A DNA stretch of 64,000 nucleotides from Camillea tinctor. Taxonomy: Eukaryota > Ascomycota > Sordariomycetes > Xylariales > Xylariaceae. The DNA is taken from contig MU394096.1 of the NCBI GenBank assembly GCA_022578605.1, positions 248,001 through 312,000 of the forward strand, in the 5' to 3' direction. Shown here piece after piece: positions 1 through 11,273 of this stretch (positions are counted from its first letter, which is position 1; every line of letters starts with the position of its first letter). The notes beneath the pieces are model-generated. The model searched no databases and was not told the origin of the DNA. It worked only from the letters and a program-made list of their open reading frames with translations. A program made the position numbers and the translations under genes.

Positions 1-1286
1 TCTGGACGCTTCTGTCCTCCTACGATCACCTTTCCGCCCTTGCCCTCGGCATCTTTGACATGAGACTCAACCCTGGAGGCTGCTCGCTCGTGGATGAGGG
101 GGCCGTGCGTGATGCCCTCGTCGAATCCGTGACCCACCTTGAACGCTCTCACCTTCTCGGCAAGCTTTTTAGCGAACTCGTCATAAACGCCCTTTTGGAT
201 GTATATGCGGTTGGCGCACACGCAAGTCTGTCCCGAAGATCGGAACTTGGATGCGACAGCACCGGCAACAGCAGCATCAACGTCGGCATCGCCAAAGACG
301 ATGAATGGCGCATTGCCACCAAGTTCCATGGACATGACCTTCAGAGTGGAGGAAGCCTGCTTCATGAGAAGCTTGCCAACACCTGTGGAGCCAGTGAAAG
401 ACACCTTCTTTATCGTGGGATGGGTGGTTAGGGATTCTCCGACCTCGGGAGTGTTGGCCAGAGTGGTAATGACGTTGACAACACCCTTAGGAATGCCGGC
501 CCGGTGCGCAAGCTCGGCCAAGGCTAGGGACGTGAAGGGTGTCTCTCCCGGTGCCTTGCAGACGGTGGTGCACCCGGCGGCCAGCGCAGGGCCGACTTTG
601 CGCGTGATCATGGCGGCAGGAAAGTTCCAAGGGGTAATCAGACCACAGACGCCCACGGGCTCCCTAATCGCGATCACCCGGTTTCCGGGCACGGTAGAAG
701 GGATATAGTCTCCGTACTGGCGTGGGGCCTCTTCGCTGAACCACTCGAAAAAGTTGGCGGCGTAGGTAACTTCACCCTTGGCGTCGGCAAAGGGCTTGCC
801 GTTCTCGAGCGTAATCAAGGTAGCCAGATCCTCTGCGTTCTCCACCATCAGGTCATACCATTTCCGTAGCAGTTTGGAGCGTTCGCGTGCAGTCTTCGTC
901 TTGAAGGCGGCAAACGCGGCGCTAGCAGCAGCAATGGCATTCTCGGTATCTCTGGCATCAAACTCGGGACAGGTACCGATAAACTGGCCGGTGGCAGGGT
1001 CGTGGACCTCGAAAGTCTTGCCCGAGGCGGCTTTCACCCATTCGCCATTGACGTAGGCGACGTCGGTCTTGAAGAGGGAAGGGTCTTTGAGCTGCGAGGT
1101 TAGTAGAAGTGGACTCATTAGCGGTAGGTAAAGTAGAAACTCGTTAGGTTAACTCACTTTAGAGGCCATGCTGGATGCTAACCGCGTAGCTACAGTAGGG
1201 AATGTGTTTCTCTGAAAGTTGGATCTAATGGCCAATTTTGAAGGAGAGGCTATAACTGTCTTTTGTAAACTTCGTAACAGGGTCAT
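1..1286 (-). CDS. Succinate-semialdehyde dehydrogenase-type aldehyde dehydrogenase (3' end outside window)
   Basis: NAD(P)+-dependent aldehyde dehydrogenase, most like succinate-semialdehyde dehydrogenase, which oxidises succinate semialdehyde to succinate in the GABA shunt. Exon 1 is 1286-1158 and exon 2 runs from 1091 off the left edge. The intron 1157-1092 has GTGAGT at the donor, a CTAATG branch-like site and CAG at the acceptor. About 406 residues are visible, and some 120 C-terminal residues are missing because the window ends. The motif ELGGNAPFIVF carries the general-base Glu (about residue 299), and SSGQTCVCANR carries the catalytic Cys (about residue 333). TPWNFP, typical of the cofactor site, is present. 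The 43 residues of exon 1 are rich in Arg, Ser and Thr with few acids, and a second Met (residue 40) precedes the conserved domain, so a mitochondrial presequence is likely (inference). Substrate assignment rests on family resemblance; a related semialdehyde dehydrogenase is possible. Confidence 0.88.
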
Positions 1287-3169
1287 GGTGACAGGACAAG
1301 ACGAGAGAAAGAAATGCTAGGAGGAAACGGAATGGGTATTAATAGTGGTCTAAGAGAGACAGATCAATGGACAGATAGAACTAGACTGGTTAGATCATAT
1401 GAAGAAGAAGAAAAAAAGAATAGCGCGTGAAGAAGAATGGGTCTGTGAAATCTTAATTTGGTGTTGTATGTACTTAAGGTTTAACTATGTAGTGCCCTGG
1501 TAAGTCAATAGTAATCGAATGGGCGTAGTAGCTACTAATAATTATGAGGTTGTCTTGACGTACCCCCCCCTAAACCTATTTGCACTTTGCCATGTAAGTG
1601 ACCGACCCCACCTAGGTGACCCCAAATTCCCCCAAAGGATTGACGACATCGGCTCTTGGAGGGGTACATGGTGGGGTCTTTTGTGTAAACCTGAACAGAC
1701 TTTAGTGGGGTTCAAAACAGAGTTATCCCAACATGGCAAGTCCAGCCAGAAACCCTTCCTTTTAGAACCGAATTCAGAACCCTCTTCCAACTGAAAGGAC
1801 CCTGATTACATAACCTTACTATGTTGTTATCGTGAACCATCTTGTTCCAGACATATATTTTAGACGTATATATTGATAATTCGAACCAGGCTTGCGAGTT
1901 TTCCTTTCAATATTTGCACTTTTCTTGCCAAAGATGATCTTTCTACCGCTAGTAAATCTTCGACCCGGCCAGAGGGATGGATGTAACATATATATTATAG
2001 AACTGGGGTATAATGACTGTCGGCCATTGTGCAAAACTTTTTCGCTTAGTACAGTCGGTGCTGGAGTAGCTAATGGGGAAGCCAATACACATTGGGACGT
2101 GGAGCAGACGAAGACTGTCAAATCCAAAGCTACCCCCATAGGACAAGCACGCCCGGGCAAGAACAAGTACGGAGAGAAGAATGTTGTGAAGTGGACCATA
2201 TATGGGAATAAAGACGAGAAGGACGGGATCCCCTCATTCCTACAAACAGCAGTACTTCTCAGGCGAAAGCACGGTCCGTTGTGATGATGCGGTTTGCCCC
2301 ATCCTCTGCGTAGGCGTAGATTTGCTCGCCGTCGAGCGCGTCACCGCGTACGTGCACACGGGACCTGTGGACATGTGCACGAGGCGTTGTTGCGGTGGTA
2401 TGTCTAGGTTGAGGCCAGTGAACTCGGCAGCTCGTGTGAGGCTATCGACCCTCCAGGACGGGCCGCTCGACACTACGACTATCCCCCCGAACTACCGGCG
2501 TTGAAATTAGATGATAAAATGCTAGTTAGCTAGAAATACCAGCATTACTCACTCCTAAGGTGCGATTACCGGGCGATTCGACCTGCGATGCTACTGCTAG
2601 CGAAGGGCGTCTGAGTGTGCGTAGAATACGCTGCGTATACGATCTGTCCCAAGAGTAAAACATGGAATACATGAGACATGTAAGCATGAGTGCTATGACA
2701 GGTCGTCGTGAAATCATCGCAATGTTTGTTGCCATGATTGCTACCCACAGCCAAGCAGCGAGAGAGTAGAGAGCAAGTGAACCTCTGTATGCTGGGGGAG
2801 AGGGTTTCCGCCGGACATACCTTAGCTCCCACCCCTTTATCCCGTATTACTGGGGAGGCTGCAGGAAGGGGGGCTACAGGATCAAGGAGGAAGCTCATCA
2901 AGAGTAACAATGCACAAGGATATCACTAGGCACCTTTCTGATTATCATAATCATGCATATGGCCAGAGTAGGACCACCGTACTGCACCGGTCACCATCAC
3001 GGGAAGTCTTGGTACCTCGTACAGTTCTATCAATTTATATTTTACCAATGAAACTTACACCATCTCGCCCAAGACAGTTCCCTCAGTAAAAGCCACTAAC
3101 TAGTTCTGTTATGTAGCTTACCTACTTCTACTCACTCGCGAGATACTATATTCACCCTCAAATTTTGAG
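1287..3169. other. Intergenic region, no supported gene
   Basis: Holds the upstream region of the leftward dehydrogenase gene (an A/G-rich stretch at 1390-1440) and about 1.6 kb with only short overlapping open frames on both strands. None has a recognisable domain, good start context or splice structure. A C7 run lies at about 1563-1569. Confidence 0.5.
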
Positions 3170-3862
3170 ATGGCTCCTGTCGAAGTTCTGTCCCTGAACC
3201 CCACTTGGGACATTGTAGAAGTGAAGCCTGTGGAGGATCCAGTACTCATGCCTACTCTGAAAGTCTCTGCCGAGCAGCGAATCGCCCTCCTCCATGATCG
3301 CACAGTCCAGAAGACGACGCCCCCGGGCTTGCATCTCAACACAGTGAAGTACCGACAGTGTCCCCTACCGAAGGTCCAGATCAACTTTCGGGTCCAACTG
3401 TTGCGCAAGCTGCGTCAGGCATGGAGGGACAGCGACACCGAAGTCAAGTTTCTCAAGCTGGTCAATGCCATCGAAGCCGACGGCGTGGCGCTGTTTGGGG
3501 GTCTGATCGACACGACGTTCTTCACCCAGCTTGTGGCCAAATACGACAAGATCCTGGAGGCGTGGGGCAACAAGGCGTTCATGCACTCGTACATCAACCT
3601 GGCGCAGCATTTCGACGATTTCCTGTCCTGCGGCGACTGCATCGACGCCTTTGTGCATCCGCTCCTAGTGGCGCTCATCGCCTATCTGATGGGTGGTCCC
3701 GTGCGTATCATGGACGTGCGCGGCAAAGACACGGATCCGATATCGATCAACGCGCAGGACAACCTGCTCCACGTAGACAACACGCCCTTCAAGGAGGAGT
3801 ACAAGGTGCTCCTGAACTAGCGCCGCGGCGAGGCTAAGGGGCCCTCGGGCCAGAACTTCAAC
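3170..3862 (+). pseudogene. Truncated Fe(II)/2-oxoglutarate-type oxygenase-like gene with premature stop
   Basis: An open frame starts at ATG 3170 in good context and encodes 216 residues before TAG at 3818-3820. Near the end it reads LLHVDNTPF, whose H201-x-D203 looks like the first two metal ligands of the phytanoyl-CoA dioxygenase-like Fe(II)/2OG fold. The frame continues past the TAG with a coherent stretch (RRGEAKGPSGQNF) to about 3862 and then loses any protein-like character. The TAG sits where LLNWRR would be natural, so a TGG-to-TAG change is the simplest explanation. On the other strand that is CpA to TpA, the preferred RIP change. The distal His and 2OG-binding Arg of the family are absent, so even readthrough would give no complete enzyme. 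The family call is from motif memory only. The alternative is a short expressed protein ending at 3820. Confidence 0.55.
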
Positions 3863-5270
3863 TTATGGGAAGAACTCATGATAAAATACATGTTTTCATG
3901 CGATTGCATTGGACTGGGGCTATACATACAACTCAGTGAACAATATATATATGTTTGTAGTTGTTACAATGTTCATGTGTCCTGATGATTTTGCTCTGCT
4001 AGACACACATAGGGGAATGTTTCTCTCATCACCACTCTTTGCTTGCGTCGATACGACTAGGTATGCATAAGACCGTACAAACACCATCTGTCATTGGCAT
4101 AATTTGTTGCTGTGTATTACGCGGCGTTCTCGAAACCCCTGATCCCAGAGATTAAGGTGTTAGACTCGCTACTTTGGCGTCCAGATGTTCAGTGATCAAT
4201 CACCCTTGATGGAGAGAGATTTTCTTGGAGAAAGCTCCATGGCTACCGTACCATTCGTTTGGTGCGAATAGCCCAGCACCTCTCACACTTCATCGCTGAA
4301 ACCTGCAGCACAGATACCTGATCTGATCTCGACCACCCGATTTAGGATCACAAAAAGGTGGATACCTACCTAGCTGAACCCTTGTTACATCCCAGAATAT
4401 CCACACAACGGGAAGATTTGCGAGTTCCCAAATAGTGGCAGGAGTTGTAAGAGGTTGATATTCCAGCTCTACCTACCTATTTTATTTATAAGCTGGGTTA
4501 GGTAAGATTCCTAGATATCTGGAGGACCATGGGTCAGATCCAGGCGTGAGTGTTGGTCTGTGTAAGTGTGTATGTATATGTTTGATTTGTGTTTTTAGTA
4601 TATACACCGGGCTGTAGCACCGGTATTCAGATATTTGACAGGGAATGTACAGTGATGATGTTGTTGTTGTTAATAGTATTAAAAAGCGACATCAATTATC
4701 TACTAACATAATAGAAGTTGCTATCATCACGTGATGTGATAGACCATGCACGAACTATACCTAGGTAGTCAGATAGCTCTAACCTAATAGGTACATATTT
4801 TATTACCTAGCCGGTGACCGCTACCGTTTAAGGAAGGAAACTTACTGTATCGACGTTGAGAGTCTCTGTTCTGCTGCCGTCGTTTCTCGGTAATGCCCTC
4901 CTTACTCATGGTTGCTTGTAATTATGCTGCCAATTGCTTCGTGCCATCAAGGGGATAGCCAGAAATACCAAGCTTCTTAGCTGCTTGAGCTTGCCTAGGT
5001 TTCCCCCATCTCATCTGTTATAATTATACTACATCCAGTATGATTAGTATGCTTACTGAATATGGATTGGGTTCGGTTAGCCAGTCCTTTATAAGTCGAG
5101 ATGCAAGTTTCGGGTCACAGTTGAGTTGAGGCAATCAACTGAACCAAGAATAAAAGTTTCAATGACAATGACCAACTGCTAGGAACTAAGTAGGTACCTA
5201 GTATACCGCCATAGATTTCATAGTGGCTGGCTGTGAAATTCTGATATCCTTCTCTCGGATAGCCATTATA

Positions 5271-5360
5271 GGCCGTTGGTCTAGTGGGTTGGTGATTGCT
5301 AACCCCCTGCCCCCCAGTGTCACACCGCGGGGGTTTTGGGTTCAGCTAGTGGAGTGGGCC
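5271..5360 (+). repeat. tRNA-Pro-like relic (possible tRNA-derived SINE or tRNA pseudogene)
   Basis: The 5' end GGCCGTTGGTCTAGTGG resembles the start of a fungal tRNA-Pro. TGGTCTAGTGG at 5277-5287 fits the pol III A-box consensus TRGYNNARNNG. A degenerate B-box (GGTTCAGCTAG) follows at about 5339-5349. Between them AACCCCC and GGGGGTT can pair. The acceptor stem does not close (no AACGGCC at the 3' side) and no normal anticodon arm forms, so it is not a functional tRNA. No flanking duplication or second copy was identified by eye. Confidence 0.35.
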
Positions 5361-5410
5361 TTAAGGCAAGGAGTGTATATCCAGCGAGAGAGGTTGTTAC
5401 ACCAACCCTA

Positions 5411-5422
5411 GAGGCATAAATA
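5411..5422 (+). promoter_or_regulatory. TATA-like element upstream of ABC transporter
   Basis: GCATAAATAGGG upstream of the transporter start. It is the best TATA-like match in the upstream region. Placement as the core promoter is an inference, since it implies a 5' leader of about 360 bases. Confidence 0.3.
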
Positions 5423-5805
5423 GGGGTCAGCGCACAGTCCAGTAACTTAGCTCACCATCATCTTTACATCTGATACCATCGTTTTCTATATCTAGTACAT
5501 ACCTAGACCTACATGTATGGAGGTTCATCCAACGAAGTTATGCAGCCAGGTTACAATCAGCATGCATTCCTAAGGTGGCCTTTTAACAAGGACAACTCTT
5601 GTACTTAGTACAGTAGAAGCAGGTCTTGCCGAGGATACTGCAACAGTCTTCCAACAACTTCATAGCTCGAGTCGGTACAAAGCAGTATGCCAGCTCTCAC
5701 ATTGCTAGGTTAGACTCTCTCCACTGGCTGACTAGATTTCCTCACCACCATATTGCTGCATTGCCTATATTCTACTCTTACTTAGCTGCACGGCAAAGAA
5801 ACACA

Positions 5806-8800
5806 ATGACGACCATGTCAACATGGCATCCGCTTCGCCTTGTGCACCTAACTTCTGCAATCTGTAGTTTTGTGTTCCTCCTGTACTTGCCTAGGAGACT
5901 ATGGCAACTTTCTTTGTATCCGTCTAAGTCTGAGTTCCGCTGGTCCTATCTTCCTACCGCTGTAAGTGATCCATCTCATCTTGTTTTACCAACTATAGAG
6001 TATGGCTTACTGACGGGCAGGGCAGTTGGTGGGGGTCTTGCTCTCGGCCTTTCTACTTGTACAATTTCTATTGACTTTTACTTCTTCCAGCCAGAGCGAG
6101 TTTGTTTCCATACTCTCGTCCGGCGCATCTCTAGCTGCCGTTCTTGGCCTGGCCGTACTATTGCCTCTTGAACAGTGGCGCTCTTCCGGATCCTCAGACA
6201 TCGGCACTTTGTATCTTTTGTCGTCAATTTTTCTTAACGTCTTACTTCTCACAGCACCGGCCGAGGACAATGGAATGGGAAGGTCTCTCCACGTCTTTCT
6301 TATTCAATGTATTGGCCAGCTGGCCTTGCTTATCCTGTATTGCTTGGGTAAGAGACCAGCTCGTAACAGCATCGACAAGTCTAGATCCCCAGAGGAGACA
6401 AACGGTGTCCTGGCCAGGACCTTTTTCACCTGGATCAACCCGATACTTCTTGAAGGATATAAAAGCGTCTTGAGGGACGAGAATCTGCCAGCTCTTGCCA
6501 AAGACTCTAAGCCCGGCGTTACCAGATCTCGACTCATCAGAGCATGGGAGCAACGAGGTAAATTTATCGAATCAGATCGCTATACGGCCACTCAGACTGA
6601 CGAGCTTGCAGCTAAGCCTGAGACGGAGATGACTCTGCCTCGAGCGTTGTTGAAATCTCTCCGTCCACAGTTCCTAGCCCCTATTTTACCCCGTCTTTTT
6701 TTAATCGTCTTCCGATACGCACAGCCAAATTTGATCAAGCAGTCCGTCAAGTACGTCACGGCGTCACCGGAAAGTGTCCCTTACTCCTATGGCTACTGGC
6801 TTACCATCACCACAGTAGTGATCTACGTCGGTCTTGCGGTGAGTTTGCGATTTCTTTTTTTCTTTTCTTTTCTTTTCTTTTTTGCACGTCGTTGAATAAA
6901 CAAACCCCTGATTGTTCCAGGTATCAATTGCCGTTTATCAACATCGCCTCAACAAACTGAAGCTCTTAACCAGGACTGCCCTGGTCGGATTGATTCATCA
7001 TAAAACGATGATTTCACCAGTCACGTCTCATGATGGAAACGACGGCAAGGCCGTCACACTTATGAGCACAGATGTGGATAGCCTCGACGGCATAGGTGAG
7101 ATGGTTCATGAGACTTGGGCGCAAGCCTTGGAAGTCACCATTGGCCTGGTTCTCTTGGCTAGAGAAGTTGGCTGGCTTTGGCCTTTGCCTATCGTGCTTA
7201 TTTTCTGTAAGTTTCCTGTGCATTGAGGCCACATGTGCTGAATGCGTGCTGAACAATTATGACCAGTATGCTCCCGTGTCAGTCGCTACGTCGCGAAACA
7301 TCTCCAGTCTCGCCAGAGGGCTTGGAACAACGCGACAGAGAACCGCGTGGCCGCTCTGAGCGCGGTGCTGAGCTCAATGAAGATCATCAAAATGGTCGGA
7401 TTCCAAAACTATGCCTCGAATAGAGTCCGGCAACTTCGTGACGCAGAGTTATCGGCGGCCTCCAAAGTGAGGTGGATGATGGTGTATTATAATGCTTCGG
7501 GTGTGTTGTGTCACTTCTCCTGGAATCTTTGGCAGACTATAGGTCACTGACATGGTAATTGAAGCTAACGCCCTGGGGATATTCTCGCCTGCGATGACCC
7601 TAGCGCTTTTTGCTATTCAAGCAAATGCGCGTGGTGATAACCTTGATGCTGAGACAGCATTCACTTCAATAGCTATTTTGGTGCTTGTGACGAATCCAGC
7701 GAACATGGTAAACCTACTAATTCACCCCTTGATATATACCTCTGCCAGAGTCTGTGACGATGTGTATGAGGGATTTAAACTTTGATAACATCGCAAGCAA
7801 ATATCTTATCTAACGACTTTCTCGCAGGTGATGACCATCGTGCCCCGTGTAGTGGCAGCATTTGCTGGATTTGAAAGAATTCAGACGTACCTCCTTAAGC
7901 CATCCTTACATGAAGCACGAGGTATGTTGACTAGTCAAGCGCCACGGTCGATACTGCGGAATCCTATAAGTGGTCACAACGCGCAACCTACTGTAGCGAT
8001 CGAAATAAAGAACCTAACACTGGGCCCGAAGTTGCCCTTAGAGAACGTTAGCCTGCAGATAGCTGCTGGGTCCGTGACATTCATCTCCGGTCCCGTCGGA
8101 AGTGGAAAGTCATCCTTATTACGCACCATTCTTGGTGAATCCATTCCTACCCAAGGTTCCGTCTCCGTCTCGACGAAACGAATAGGTTATTGTGCGCAGC
8201 AACCTTGGCTTCCCAACGGCGATATCAAGGGGGCGATTCTCGGTATGTCAGATGATAGCGACTTCCAGTGGTACCAACAGGTCACCAATGCTTGTCATCT
8301 CACGCAAGACTTTGAGTCAATGCCGGAGGGAGACAGTACCGAGATAGGCAGCAGAGGGCTCAATTTGTCTGGTGGTCAAAGACAGAGGGTGGTATGTCCT
8401 CGCTTCCTCTGGGTACCGCATACATGTTTCTAATTACGACAGGCTCTCGCACGTGCTTTGTTCGCGAGGTGTAAGATACTATTGCTCGACGACGTCTTGA
8501 GCGGTCTGGATGGGAACACCGAACAAGCTATTGTCCAAAATCTTTTAGGGCCTTCTGGATTGTTTAAGCAACTTCGAACGACGGTTATCATTGCCTCGAA
8601 CTCGGGTAAGACTGGTAGTTTTGTTTTATGGGTTTTTTTTTTGGATCATATATTTAGCATGGAAATCATTTAGCTAATCCTGAATTGTAGCCCAGTATTA
8701 CCATCTTGCGGACCAGATCGTCGTTCTCGGCGATAGGACCGTCAAGGACATGGGAACTTGGCAAGAACTGCAGGATCATGGCGTAAATATACCTAAGATC

Positions 8801-11273
8801 ATTGAAAAAATTCACATGTCCCAGGAGAGTGGCGCTGGACCGTCCAAACAATTCGCCAAAGCTCGCTCCCAATTACAGGCAAAAGATGAGGCTGAAGAGG
8901 ACTTGGTTCGACAGACTGGAGATCTGGCCCTTTATGGTAGGCAACCTTTATTTGGACATAAGTAGGTATGGTCTATCATTGACGCGAAAGCAGGCTATTA
9001 CTTTCGCTTTGTTGGTTGGGTGACCTTCTTGCTGCTCGCTGGTTGCACAGCATCTTACTCCTTCTTCATCACGATCTCACACTACTGGCTGCATCTTTGG
9101 ACAGCCGATGAAGCGCATGCCAGGTCTACGGTCTATTATGTTTGTGGCTATCTTCTTCTTGCCCTCATTTCGTGGACATCAACTAATGGCACCATGTGGT
9201 AAGCAACTCGAGCAGAAACTTCACAAATAGGAAGTCGGCAACATGCTGATTGCTATTCGCAGGTCTACTCACATTCGACTCGCGCCAAAATCGGGAGCAA
9301 ATATTCATCAACGTCTTTTACAGATTGTAATTAGGTCAGAAGCCTGACCCTCGTCGATCCAATCACCAGCTAGGACCAGGCGTAGCGTAGCTGACATGTA
9401 GTATTTACAGTGCACCTTTATCATTTTTCTCAGCGACTGAAAATGGTTCTATTTTGAACAGGTAAGCAACTTGTGATTCACTGGCATAAAAGTGCGACGA
9501 TCTTACGTTTTATTTTAGATTCAGCCAAGATATCCAGCTCGTCGATAAACAGCTTCCTTCCATGCTCGCAAACATGTGTAACCGTATGCTTTGGTCCTTA
9601 TCAGCTTCATTATGGAGATCTTTTGTGTCTGACAACTCTCGGCAGAGATATTTAAGATGTTGATACAGATTGCCTTACTTTTCACCGTCCAGAAGTGGCT
9701 CTTCTTGTCGCTTCCACCCAGCATACTCATTATCTACATCATCCAAAAAGTGTATCTCCGGGCTTCCCGTCAGCTTCGATTCTTGGAACTAGAATCACGG
9801 GCCTTAGTCTTCACCAGTTTCCTCGAGACGGTAAGTTTTCTCTCTCTCCCGTTTTTGTCCGAGAGCACTTTTATGTGGCAGTTTTTCTAAAGAACTGAAC
9901 AGGTCGAAGGTCTTGAGACATTACGTGCTTTCGGTTGGCGAAAAGCGTCAGTCCGGGACAACATAGCACGATTGGATAGCTCTCAACGGCCTGAATTCTG
10001 CCTCTTGGGCCTTCAGCGGTGGCTGAATATTGTTATAGACCTCCTCGCCGCTGCCATCGCGACGCTTGTCACCGTCATAGCGGTGAGTTTACGAGGGCAG
10101 ACAACAGGTGGCCAAGTCGGAGTGGCGTTGAATATTGTGCTTGTGGCAAACACCACCTTATTGAGGTTGGTCGAATCCTGGACTAGTCTAGAGATCTCAC
10201 TCGGCGCCATATCTAGGCAGAAGATGCTCGAAACTACGATCCCCTCGGAGAATGTAGATGGGGAGACCTTGGAACCCCCGAGTCAGTGGCCGTATGAAGG
10301 CCGGATAGAATTTAAAAATGTTACTGCGGCTTATCAGTATGTTGGTGTTGCCTTCATTTGAATATATATTAGAACTCTCCTTAACTAACAAGACCGGTTC
10401 CCAGAGCCAATGACGTTGTCTTACGAGACATCAACTTAGACATACAACCTGGCCAAAAGGTAGTTGTCTGTGGCCGAACAGGCAGGTAAGTCTAATAATA
10501 GCCATCTCACCCAGCTTTGCCGATATGTAGGTTCTGTCAATATGTGATACTCACCTTTATACACCCAAAGCGGCAAGAGCTCTCTCCTTATGACGCTGTT
10601 GCGTCTCTTAGAACTAAAGGCTGGCCGGATCGAAATCGACGGCGTGGACATCAGTCGCATTCCCCGCGGCTTGCTGCGCCAACGCTGCTTCATCACAGTG
10701 TCACAAGACGTGTTGATCTTCGACAACGAGACGCTACGCTACAACCTCGACCCGAGCATCTCGCTTCCAAACCACACCCTGGTCGACGCGCTTACCCGAA
10801 CAGCGCTATGGAAGCACTTTACTCAACAGCAACAAGGCTCAGGGGATGGAAATGTGTATGAAGAAAACGCGATCCTCGACCAGACTGTTGCCACAGCAAA
10901 TAAACTCTCGTTCGGTCAAACCCAGCTCTTTGCCATGGCGCGCGCTCTCGTCAAAGCCAGCGATTTACGTGCCACTGGCGTCCGACCCGTCATGCTTCTA
11001 GATGAGGCCACAGCGTCCTTGGATGTCGGCACCGAGGCCACAATCTACAATATCATCGAGACGGAGTTCATGGCCAAAGGGCTCACTGTCATCATCGTGG
11101 CGCACCGGGCTGAGGCCCTCTCTGGGCCGGCCGAAAAGTCAGGACGGGATCTAGTGCTGTGGATGCGTGATGGAAAGTTAGAAGATACAGGTAAGAGCCA
11201 TTCGGTAGCAAAGGTGGGAACGGGAACGGGAACGGGAACGGGAACGGGAATGGCACCCTTGGTCCAGTTGTAG
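5806..11273 (+). CDS. ABCC/MRP-type full ABC transporter
   Basis: Membrane ATP-driven exporter of the multidrug-resistance-protein family. Sixteen exons fit splice consensus and frame: 5806-5961, 6026-6838, 6921-7206, 7267-7500, 7565-7707, 7828-8391, 8443-8605, 8691-8936, 8994-9198, 9263-9334, 9411-9461, 9519-9583, 9646-9830, 9903-10336, 10405-10485, 10571-11273. They total 4401 nt, exactly 1467 codons, giving 1466 residues. Order: N-terminal membrane segment, TMD1, NBD1, TMD2, NBD2. NBD1 has Walker A GPVGSGKSS (632-640), LSGGQ (724-728) and LLLDDVLSGLD. NBD2 has GRTGSGKSS (1229-1237), the variant signature LSFGQ (1345-1349), MLLDEATASLD and the H-loop in IIVAHRAE. The ATG at 5806 has an A at -3. 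The last exon ends in a GGGAAC hexanucleotide repeat coding for Gly-Thr repeats; an alternative last intron is possible (see findings). Substrate unknown, and no biosynthetic partner genes adjoin it. Confidence 0.93.
11216..11251 (+). repeat. GGGAAC hexanucleotide microsatellite
   Basis: Five perfect GGGAAC units plus one GGGAAT unit. In the reading frame used for the transporter this codes for an alternating Gly-Thr tail immediately before its stop. Hexamer units change length without breaking frame, so the C-terminus may vary between strains. Confidence 0.9.

Larger units (their letters stand above)
3863..5805. other. Intergenic region with palindromic CCTAGG motifs and ABC transporter promoter
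   Basis: About 1.9 kb without a supported gene. It contains several ACCTACCTA/TACCTAGG-type short motifs (around 4370, 4475, 4760, 4805, 5190), the tRNA-like relic at 5271-5360, and a TATA-like element CATAAATAGG at about 5414. The TATA-like element lies roughly 390 bases upstream of the ABC transporter ATG and could drive a long 5' leader (inference). Confidence 0.45.

Noticed and set aside
1519..1794. Overlapping 80-90 codon frames on both strands
   Set aside because: No start context, domain or codon bias was seen; fully overlapping frames on opposite strands point to chance.
9577..9645. Frameshift or stop in the ABC transporter
   Set aside because: A donor six bases downstream (9584) restores the frame and the expected sequence, so no lesion is needed.
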